This document shows positions 1 through 6,063 of a DNA stretch of 8,578 nt, one piece after another. The DNA lies in contig JAISCM010000086.1 in the NCBI GenBank assembly GCA_031265595.1, positions 1-8,578 on the forward strand, written 5' to 3'. Made by a program: the position numbers and the translations under genes. The notes below the pieces were generated by a model that made no database searches, had not been told where the DNA came from, and saw only the letters and a list, made by a program, of their open reading frames with translations. Every line of letters starts with the position of its first letter. Position 1 is the stretch's first letter. The DNA is from Tannerellaceae bacterium. Its GTDB lineage: Bacteria > Bacteroidota > Bacteroidia > Bacteroidales > Tannerellaceae.

Positions 1-273
1 TTCAATGCAGGTAAAGAAGGCGCCGTGATCGCTCAGAAAGTAAAAGAAGGAAAAGGCGACTTCGGCTACAACGCCCGTACGGACGTTTACGAAAACCTTT
101 GCACAACAGGCGTTATCGACCCAGCCAAAGTAGCCCGCGTAGCCTTGGAAAACGCAGCGTCTATTGCCGGTATGTTCCTGACAACCGAATGTGTGATCGC
201 CGAAAAGAAAGAAGACACCCCTGCCATGCCAATGAACCCAGGTATGGGCGGCGGCATGGGCGGCATGATGTAA
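1..273 (+). CDS. groL: Chaperonin GroEL (Hsp60), C-terminal 90 residues, 5'-truncated
   Basis: The reading frame is open from the first base and ends at TAA 271-273, so only the last 90 residues are present. They contain the C-terminal equatorial-domain signature of Gro[15 protein letters not shown], then [21 protein letters not shown], then LTTECVI. The chain ends in the glycine/methionine-rich tail [13 protein letters not shown], which in the family projects into the folding chamber. GroEL forms a 14-subunit double ring that folds cytosolic proteins using ATP and the GroES lid. The groES gene is usually directly upstream and would lie outside the window. A GTG inside the frame at 25 is not the start. 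The gene ends in a strong intrinsic terminator and converges on zupT. Identification is secure; the full length cannot be judged. Confidence 0.97.
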   Translation, partial: FNAGKEGAVIAQKVKEGKGDFGYNARTDVYENLCTTGVIDPAKVARVALENAASIAGMFLTTECVIAEKKEDTPAMPMNPGMGGGMGGMM

Positions 274-294
274 TTTAATTAATAAGTGAGAATG

Positions 295-332
295 AAAAGG
301 GGAGGGAAACGTAGTTTCTTTCCCCTTTTTTT
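295..332 (+). terminator. Intrinsic terminator of groL, possibly bidirectional
   Basis: Positions 295-310 pair with 314-329 to give a 16-bp stem, including two G-T wobbles, around a 3-nt loop. The stem has a GGGG/CCCC block, and an uninterrupted run of seven T (326-332) forms its base and tail. It lies 21 nt past the groL stop. It starts 3 nt past the zupT stop on the other strand, where the transcript would read into a weaker T4 tract. It probably stops both converging transcripts. Confidence 0.88.
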
Positions 333-334
333 GA

Positions 335-1132
335 CTAAATAAACAGGAATAAGCTGGTGGCCATTATGGCCATGCCGGCTACGAGGCCGATGATGGAGAG
401 GTGGTGTTCTCCGTATTTCTGGGCGCTGGGGAGGAGTTCGTCCATAGAGATAAAAACCATAATGCCTGAAACGGCGGCCAATATCAGACCGTTTATGGAG
501 GGCGTCCAGAAGGGGATGAGGATCAAGAAGCCAACGAATGCGCCCACAGGTTCTGCCATGCCCGAAAGAAAGGATAGCCAAAATGCCTTCTTCTTATTCC
601 CGGTAGCCTGGTAAATGGGGACGGACACAGCGATACCTTCCGGAATATTGTGGATAGCAATGGCAAATGTAATGGGAAGCGCCACCTCCAGGCTGTTTAA
701 AGCGGATGTAAAGGTGGCAATGCCTTCGGGGAAATTATGGATACCGATGGAAAGGGCTACCAGAAGCCCGGTTCTTTTCAGTCCCGACTGTTTTTTGTCT
801 AATTCGGATATATCCCGCATTTCATGCGGATTTTTGTCTTCCGGGATCAGGAAGTCGATAAGGTTGATAAATAACATCCCGCCGAAAAAGGCCAGCAACA
901 TATATAAAGTACCTGTCCACTCGCCAAAGCGCCCGGTAAGATTCTCTTTTGCTTCGGGCATCATCTCCATAAATGAAACATAAATCATCACGCCGGCAGA
1001 AAAACCTAATGAAACGGATAAGAATTTCGTATTTGTATGTTTGGTGAAAAAGGCCATAATACTGCCTATCCCTGTGGATAAGCCGGCAATCATCGTTAGC
1101 CCGAATGCAATTAATATTGTATAAAGTTCCAT
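335..1132 (-). CDS. zupT: ZIP-family divalent metal (zinc) transporter, ZupT-like
   Basis: Encodes a 265-residue inner-membrane protein of about eight hydrophobic helices; E. coli ZupT has 257 residues, so the length fits. The two ZIP signature helices are intact: HNFPEGIATF at about 132-141 and HNIPEGIAVS at 161-170, whose His, Asn and Glu residues line the metal site in the family. SFMEMMPEA (53-61) and SMDELLP (229-235) are also ZupT-like. A charged loop at about 97-120, containing one histidine, lies where the family has its cytoplasmic loop. The predicted role is uptake of zinc and perhaps iron, manganese or cobalt. ATG at 1132 was chosen because MELYTILIAF starts the first helix; a longer in-frame ORF to 1252 overlaps the divergent sigma gene and adds no family sequence. 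A 63-bp gap separates it from that sigma gene. Metal specificity is inferred from the family. Confidence 0.93.
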   Translation of the reverse strand: MELYTILIAFGLTMIAGLSTGIGSIMAFFTKHTNTKFLSVSLGFSAGVMIYVSFMEMMPEAKENLTGRFGEWTGTLYMLLAFFGGMLFINLIDFLIPEDKNPHEMRDISELDKKQSGLKRTGLLVALSIGIHNFPEGIATFTSALNSLEVALPITFAIAIHNIPEGIAVSVPIYQATGNKKKAFWLSFLSGMAEPVGAFVGFLILIPFWTPSINGLILAAVSGIMVFISMDELLPSAQKYGEHHLSIIGLVAGMAIMATSLFLFI

Positions 1133-1150
1133 AACGCTTTGTTTGATAAA

Positions 1151-1158
1151 CAAAAGTA
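1151..1158 (-). promoter_or_regulatory. Candidate -7 element of the zupT promoter
   Basis: On the minus strand this reads TACTTTTG, a full match to the Bacteroidetes -7 consensus TAnnTTTG. It lies 18 nt upstream of the zupT ATG, implying a leader of only about a dozen bases. A TTTG on the same strand (1183-1186) is 24 nt upstream, longer than the usual spacing near 19-21, so the -33 assignment is doubtful. No clear operator for a metal-responsive repressor is visible. Confidence 0.4.
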
Positions 1159-1195
1159 AGAAGTTTTTCCTATATTTACAGCCAAAAGATGAAGA

Positions 1196-1747
1196 ATGCA
1201 ACCCTATAAAGAAGATGAGCTTGTAGAATGCCTGCACGACCCGGCCAGCCAAAGAGAAGCTTTTGCCCAGGTTGTGAACATGTATAGTGAGAAGTTATAC
1301 TGGCAAATACGGAAAATGGTGTTAGTCCATGATGATGCAGATGATATATTACAAAATACATTTCTGAAGGCCTGGACGAATATTGATTATTTCCGGGGCG
1401 ATGCCAAACTGTCTACCTGGCTATACAAAATAACGATCAATGAATGCCTCACCTTCCTGAACAAACAACGCAGTATGAATAATATATCCATTGATGATAC
1501 GGATGTGTTCCTCCTGGAACGTTTGAAGGGAGACGACTATTTTGATGGCGACAGCGTACAAGTGAAATTGCAGGAAGCCATTCTTACTTTACCGGAAAAG
1601 CAACGTCTGGTATTTAATATGAAGTATTTTGATGAGATGAAGTATGAAGAAATGTCGGAAGCGCTGGGAACCTCCGTTGGCGCCCTGAAAGCATCCTATC
1701 ATCATGCCGTAAAAAAAATTGAGAAGTATTTAACAAAAGACATTTAA
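1196..1747 (+). CDS. ECF-type RNA polymerase sigma factor
   Basis: Encodes 183 residues, the normal size for a group-4 (ECF) sigma factor. Region 2 spans about residues 22-90, with the core-binding/-10 segment DADDILQNTFLKAW at 47-60 and the KLSTWLYKITINECLTFLNK helix at 71-90. Region 4 spans about 126-177 and carries LPEKQRLVFNMKYFDEMKYE followed by a helix-turn-helix (SEALGTSVGALKASYHHAVKKI). Regions 1 and 3 are absent, as expected. It would direct RNA polymerase to a small regulon, often envelope stress in this phylum. The start is ATG 1196, without a Shine-Dalgarno sequence, which is normal here. Two genes follow on the same strand, a small membrane protein after 50 bp and a secreted helical protein, and probably belong to the same regulatory unit. 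The target promoters cannot be read from this window. Confidence 0.93.
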   Translation: MQPYKEDELVECLHDPASQREAFAQVVNMYSEKLYWQIRKMVLVHDDADDILQNTFLKAWTNIDYFRGDAKLSTWLYKITINECLTFLNKQRSMNNISIDDTDVFLLERLKGDDYFDGDSVQVKLQEAILTLPEKQRLVFNMKYFDEMKYEEMSEALGTSVGALKASYHHAVKKIEKYLTKDI

Positions 1748-1797
1748 ACCTTTAAGGTATTCAGTTGTCATAAAGAATATAAAAAGCACAAAAAAAT

Positions 1798-2142
1798 ATG
1801 AAAAAGGAATTAGATAATTGGGAACGTCTGAAAGGGAATAAACCTTTCAAAACGCCTGAAGGCTATTTTGAAGACTTCACTTCCCGGATGATGAGTCAGC
1901 TTCCTGAAAAGAAATATGAGCAACCAAAGAAAGTTACACTGATGGAACGCGTACGTCCATGGCTATATATGGCGGCCGTTTTTGCCGGATTGGGGCTGTT
2001 CTTTAAGGCGATTATCAGCTTGGGCGATCCATCCGATGCACTCGTTGAACGCCAGGCTGAGGTAAATGAAGATTATTTAGAATATGTCGAGTCTCAGTAT
2101 GCAAGTTATATTTTAGCAGAAGAAATGGACATTTACGAATAA
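1798..2142 (+). CDS. Small single-pass membrane protein next to the ECF sigma factor; possible anti-sigma factor
   Basis: Encodes 114 residues not assigned to a named family. The N-terminal half (1-54) is polar and basic and contains the motif KTPEGYFEDF at 18-27; PEGYFE-type segments recur, as I remember it, in small proteins beside Bacteroidetes sigma factors. A single hydrophobic helix lies at about 55-75 (WLYMAAVFAGLGLFF), and the tail (76-114) is strongly acidic with many Glu/Asp and Tyr. By charge, the N-terminus should be cytosolic and the acidic tail periplasmic. There is no His or Cys at all, so the zinc-binding anti-sigma motif is absent. Its position 50 bp after the sigma gene suggests control of that sigma factor, which is inference. 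The start ATG 1798 follows an A-rich tract typical of this phylum. Confidence 0.8.
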   Translation: MKKELDNWERLKGNKPFKTPEGYFEDFTSRMMSQLPEKKYEQPKKVTLMERVRPWLYMAAVFAGLGLFFKAIISLGDPSDALVERQAEVNEDYLEYVESQYASYILAEEMDIYE

Positions 2143-2170
2143 ATTGAACGAAAAATTAAGGGTTTTAGCA

Positions 2171-2178
2171 TATTTTTG
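2171..2178 (+). promoter_or_regulatory. Possible internal -7 element before the secreted Spy-like gene
   Basis: TATTTTTG matches TAnnTTTG and lies 13 nt before the ATG at 2192, giving a leader of roughly 5-10 nt. The only upstream TTG (2144-2146) is 24 nt away, so the match may be chance in AT-rich DNA. If real, the third gene of the sigma cluster could be expressed separately from the sigma gene. Confidence 0.3.
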
Positions 2179-2191
2179 TAATATTTCTTGT

Positions 2192-2671
2192 ATGAATAAA
2201 ATATTTATCATTACATTTGCGATAGTATTGGTTTTATCCCCATTGGGATTAAATGCTCAGGATAAAGGTAAGTCTGATAAGGCTTTTGATAAAGAGTCTT
2301 TTGTAATAAAAAGAAGTGCTTTTATAACTGCGGAACTTTCCCTTACACCAGAAGAAGCAGCGGCGTTTATGCCTCTTTGTGAGGAGTTACAACAAAAGAA
2401 ATATGAGGCCGGCGTTAAATGTCGGAAGCTATCCCGGGAAATAAAATCGAAGAAAAATCCAACTAATAGTGAATGTACGAAAGTAATAGATGAATGCTTA
2501 GACGTAGGTGTGAAAGAAGCAGCGTTGGAAAAGGAATATTACGAAAAATTTAAGAAAATCCTTTCTGCCGAGAAATTATGTAAATACAGAGATGCCGAAC
2601 GCAAGTTCGCACGCGAATTTATGAAAGACGACAGGGGGAAAGGAAAAGAAAAAGAAAATAAAGAGAGATAG
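2192..2671 (+). CDS. Secreted Spy/CpxP-like helical protein, cysteine-rich
   Basis: Encodes 159 residues. Residues 1-22 form a signal peptide (MNK, hydrophobic IFIITFAIVLVL core, cleavage likely after NAQ), so the mature protein is exported to the periplasm. The rest is predicted all-helical and charged. It has ELSLTPEEAAAF at about 49-59 and a second similar segment ILSAEKLCKYRDAE at 123-136, which resemble the LTxxQ-type repeats of Spy/CpxP and periplasmic metal-sensor proteins. Five cysteines (63, 77, 95, 102, 130) are unusual for this fold and could form disulfides or bind metal. The tail is Lys/Glu-rich. ATG 2192 was chosen because it begins the signal peptide; the frame could extend to a TTG at 2144 but that adds no recognisable sequence. 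Position after a sigma gene and a membrane protein fits an envelope stress sensor or chaperone. Family assignment is tentative. Confidence 0.8.
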   Translation: MNKIFIITFAIVLVLSPLGLNAQDKGKSDKAFDKESFVIKRSAFITAELSLTPEEAAAFMPLCEELQQKKYEAGVKCRKLSREIKSKKNPTNSECTKVIDECLDVGVKEAALEKEYYEKFKKILSAEKLCKYRDAERKFAREFMKDDRGKGKEKENKER

Positions 2672-2729
2672 GATATTATCATTATTTGTGTTTTTTGTTT
2701 AGATTTAGTTTTGGCGTTTAAGTTAAGGG

Positions 2730-4161
<1,432 letters not shown>

Positions 4162-4227
4162 TATGTATAGTAATCAGAGTAAGTAAGCAGTCAGAGTAGT
4201 TACGTATTTTTTTTCTGATTCTCAAAA

Positions 4228-4268
4228 GTAAAAGAGAGGCCAATCGTTTGACCTCTCTTTTATTTTAC
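4228..4268 (+). terminator. Intrinsic terminator of eno, likely bidirectional
   Basis: AAAAGAGAGG (4230-4239) pairs perfectly with CCTCTCTTTT (4252-4261), extended by T-A and a wobble pair, around a 12-nt loop. The tail TTTTATTTTA is T-rich. It starts about 65 nt past the enolase stop. The A-rich left arm also gives a T-run on the other strand, so it may block antisense reading too. Confidence 0.88.
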
Positions 4269-4320
4269 ATAGTAAGCGCAGTTTATACGCGTTGCGGGAA
4301 GACTACGCTTGCGCTGTAAA
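4264..4320. repeat. Imperfect inverted repeat with embedded direct repeat, upstream of the recombinase
   Basis: The arms 4264-4281 and 4303-4320 pair at 14 of 18 positions plus one wobble, with six perfect outer pairs (TTTACA/TGTAAA) and five inner ones (AAGCG/CGCTT), and a 21-nt spacer. Inside it lies a near-direct repeat, TACGCGTTGCG (4286-4296) and TACGCTTGCG (4304-4313), 18 bp apart. There is no T-run after it, so it is not a terminator. The block is GC-richer than its surroundings. It could be a recombinase binding site, an operator or a leader hairpin; the sequence alone does not decide. The remaining DNA up to 4371 is AT-rich without a recognisable promoter. Confidence 0.55.
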
Positions 4321-4371
4321 CATATATATAATTAACCGATCACAACAATACCCCTTAATTTATACAATATT

Positions 4372-5337
4372 ATGATATCAATAAAGAACTATTTTCTTCG
4401 CAAATTCCGTAAACAACCTTCGGAGAGCATGTTGTTTGTGTTTATGAGACGTAAAATACAGGAATTGAACGACAAGAACAAGATAAATACAGCAAGGAAA
4501 TATGCCTCAGCCCTACAGCGGTTTTCAGTATACAGGAACTTGGCAGATATTCCATTGGAAGAGCTGACAACAAAAGAATTGAAATTATTTGAAGACCATC
4601 TGCTGAGAAGAGGCGTGGTGATGAACACCGTTTCATTTTATATGCGTATACTGAGGGCCGTTTATAATAAAGCAATTATAGAGGAGATCATTCCTCCGGG
4701 AAAACCGTTTGCCGCCGTTTATACAGGCGTGGCAAGAACAAAGAAAAGAGCTATTGATGAGAAAATAATCCGCCAACTGCAACTCTTTCAGCTAAAATCG
4801 AATCTTGCCTTTGCAAGAGATATGTTCTTATTTAGTTTTTATACGCGCGGAATGTCTTTTATAGATATGGCCAATCTGAGAAAAGACAGTATAATAAATG
4901 GTGTGATCGCCTATAAGCGAAAAAAAACAGGACAACAAATCTTAGTAGGCCTGGAGCCTTGCATGGCCGAAATAATCAAACGTCATGAGAAAATGACAAG
5001 GGGGAGCGACCTCTTGCTCCCCTTGCTGTATCAGAATGGAGAGGCAATAAAATATGAAGCAGCCCTCCGCAATCAAAATCAACGCCTGAAAAAGATATCG
5101 AAACAATTAGGCCTTTCAAAGAATCTCACCACCTATGTATCCCGGCATACCTGGGCAACGATAGCGCGCAGCAAAGGGATTTCGTTGCCGATAATCAGCG
5201 AAGGGATGGGGCATACATCCGAACAAACCACGCGTATTTACTTATCTTCGCTGGATCATCGGGTGATTGACCGGGCAAACCGGAAGATAATAAGAAAAGA
5301 AAATCTGGGAAAGAACATCGATTATTACGCAAAGTGA
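4372..5337 (+). CDS. Tyrosine site-specific recombinase (phage integrase family)
   Basis: Encodes 321 residues, apparently full length. The N-terminal part (about 20-105) looks like the SAM-like core-binding domain (TARKYASALQRF, LTTKELKLFEDHLL). The catalytic domain spans about 125-300: R159 in FYTRGMSF, the beta-hairpin lysine in KRKKTG (184-185), R258 in YVSRHTWAT, H281 in SEGMGH and the nucleophile Y290 in TRIYLSSLD. The first His of the usual HxxR box is Tyr (Y255), which I recall as common in Bacteroidetes recombinases of this type. The tail is basic. Such enzymes cut and rejoin DNA in integration, excision or promoter inversion. It stands alone between eno and ogt, with no phage or conjugation genes nearby and with an unusual repeat just upstream. 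The start ATG 4372 has no Shine-Dalgarno. The target site is unknown. Confidence 0.92.
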   Translation: MISIKNYFLRKFRKQPSESMLFVFMRRKIQELNDKNKINTARKYASALQRFSVYRNLADIPLEELTTKELKLFEDHLLRRGVVMNTVSFYMRILRAVYNKAIIEEIIPPGKPFAAVYTGVARTKKRAIDEKIIRQLQLFQLKSNLAFARDMFLFSFYTRGMSFIDMANLRKDSIINGVIAYKRKKTGQQILVGLEPCMAEIIKRHEKMTRGSDLLLPLLYQNGEAIKYEAALRNQNQRLKKISKQLGLSKNLTTYVSRHTWATIARSKGISLPIISEGMGHTSEQTTRIYLSSLDHRVIDRANRKIIRKENLGKNIDYYAK

Positions 5338-5354
5338 TAAAAGATTCTTGCGTT

Positions 5355-5390
5355 TTTGGTTGCATATAAGCTAATAAAGTTTGAACTTTG
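5355..5390 (+). promoter_or_regulatory. Weak candidate promoter of ogt
   Basis: A TTTG at 5355-5358 is followed by two overlapping near-matches to the -7 box, AAAGTTTG (5376-5383, spacer 17) and GAACTTTG (5383-5390, spacer 24), each 7 of 8. Both lie just before the ATG at 5407. Neither has ideal spacing, and read-through from the recombinase is an alternative because no terminator is visible between the genes. Confidence 0.3.
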
Positions 5391-5406
5391 TAGTGAGAAT
5401 AATACG

Positions 5407-6003
5407 ATGAGAAAGGGGAAAAACATATTTTATACGTTTCCTGAAAGAGATAGTTCTTTTGAATTGGAAGAACGGGACGATACGCATGTAAGCATAACGC
5501 ACATTGAAACGAATCTGGGATTAATGATTGCTGCTGCCACTCATAAGGGTATCTGTCTGTTTGAGTATACCGACTATAAACGGCTCGACGTGGAGTTAAG
5601 GCAATTGGGCGCCTCGCTCAATGTGCCGCTTGTAAAGGCAGACAACCCTCATCTCGATGCACTTAGAGAGCAGATAGGGCAATATTTCAAGGGAGAACGG
5701 CGGGAGTTCGATATTCCGCTGGATATGGTAGGCACGGAATTTCAAAAACAAGTATGGCTCGGCCTGCTGCAAATACCATACGGCCATACAATAACATACG
5801 TCGAACAATCCGATCTTTTAGGCAAGCGGGATGCTTTACGGGCAGTAGCCGGCGCCAATGGGAGAAATAAGATCTCTATCATTGTACCGTGCCACAGAGT
5901 GATTGGGGCAAAGGGCTCACTTGTAGGCTATGGAGGGGGTATCTGGAGAAAAGAAAAACTGCTGAAACTCGAAAGAAAGAATATTGAGCGCATTTCTTTG
6001 TGA
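5407..6003 (+). CDS. ogt: Methylated-DNA--protein-cysteine methyltransferase (O6-alkylguanine-DNA alkyltransferase)
   Basis: Encodes 198 residues. The enzyme repairs O6-methylguanine by moving the alkyl group to its own cysteine and is used once. The active-site box IIVPCHRVIG has the acceptor Cys at 162. Other family landmarks are the recognition helix start GTEFQKQVW (109-117), IPYGHTITY (123-131), the RAVAGANGRN segment with the flipping Arg at 145, and GSLVGYGGG (170-178). Residues 32-107 form the usual N-terminal domain. Residues 1-30 are a polar extension beyond the domain; there is no Ada zinc domain or AraC domain, so it is a stand-alone Ogt type rather than full Ada. ATG 5407 was chosen because the frame's only upstream start is a TTG at 5356 within the likely promoter. 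It lies 69 bp after the recombinase. No adaptive-response regulator is seen nearby. Confidence 0.96.
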   Translation: MRKGKNIFYTFPERDSSFELEERDDTHVSITHIETNLGLMIAAATHKGICLFEYTDYKRLDVELRQLGASLNVPLVKADNPHLDALREQIGQYFKGERREFDIPLDMVGTEFQKQVWLGLLQIPYGHTITYVEQSDLLGKRDALRAVAGANGRNKISIIVPCHRVIGAKGSLVGYGGGIWRKEKLLKLERKNIERISL

Positions 6004-6029
6004 ACATAAACAAATATTTAATATATTTG
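5997..6029 (+). promoter_or_regulatory. Bacteroidetes-type promoter of rel
   Basis: TTTG at 5997-6000 and TATATTTG at 6022-6029 match the -33 and -7 consensus with a 21-nt spacer, the same as at eno. The -33 box is formed by the last coding bases of ogt, immediately before its TGA. Transcription should start near 6034-6037, giving a leader of about 28 nt. Confidence 0.72.
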
Positions 6030-6050
6030 CTCTCTTACACAAAATAGTAG

Positions 6051-6056
6051 AGGAGG
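6051..6056 (+). promoter_or_regulatory. Shine-Dalgarno site of rel
   Basis: AGGAGG lies 7 nt before ATG 6064, an ideal ribosome-binding site. None of the other starts in this window has one, and Bacteroidetes genes usually lack it. It fixes the rel start. Confidence 0.8.
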
Positions 6057-6063
6057 CGCTTTT

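Noticed and set aside
357..983. Open frames on the plus strand across zupT (357-614 and 615-983)
   Set aside because: They are antisense shadows of a clear ZIP transporter and show no recognisable domain or ribosome site.
1171..1178. TATATTTA as the -7 box of the sigma gene
   Set aside because: The last base mismatches the consensus and the nearest TTTG is 25 nt upstream.
1133..1252. In-frame N-terminal extension of zupT to 1252
   Set aside because: It overlaps the sigma gene start and promoter region, and the family N-terminus begins at MELYTILIAF.
1748..1758. Palindrome ACCTTTAAGGT directly after the sigma stop
   Set aside because: Only 5-bp arms, AT-rich, and no T-run; too weak to call an operator or terminator.
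2144..2191. TTG at 2144 as the start of the secreted protein
   Set aside because: ATG 2192 opens a clean signal peptide; the upstream codons would place polar residues before it.
4172..4220. AATCAGA/TCTGATT inverted repeat and two TCAGAGTA copies 17 bp apart after eno
   Set aside because: Seven- and eight-base matches with a long loop are too short to stand as an element or target duplication; no partner copies were seen on the far side of the recombinase.
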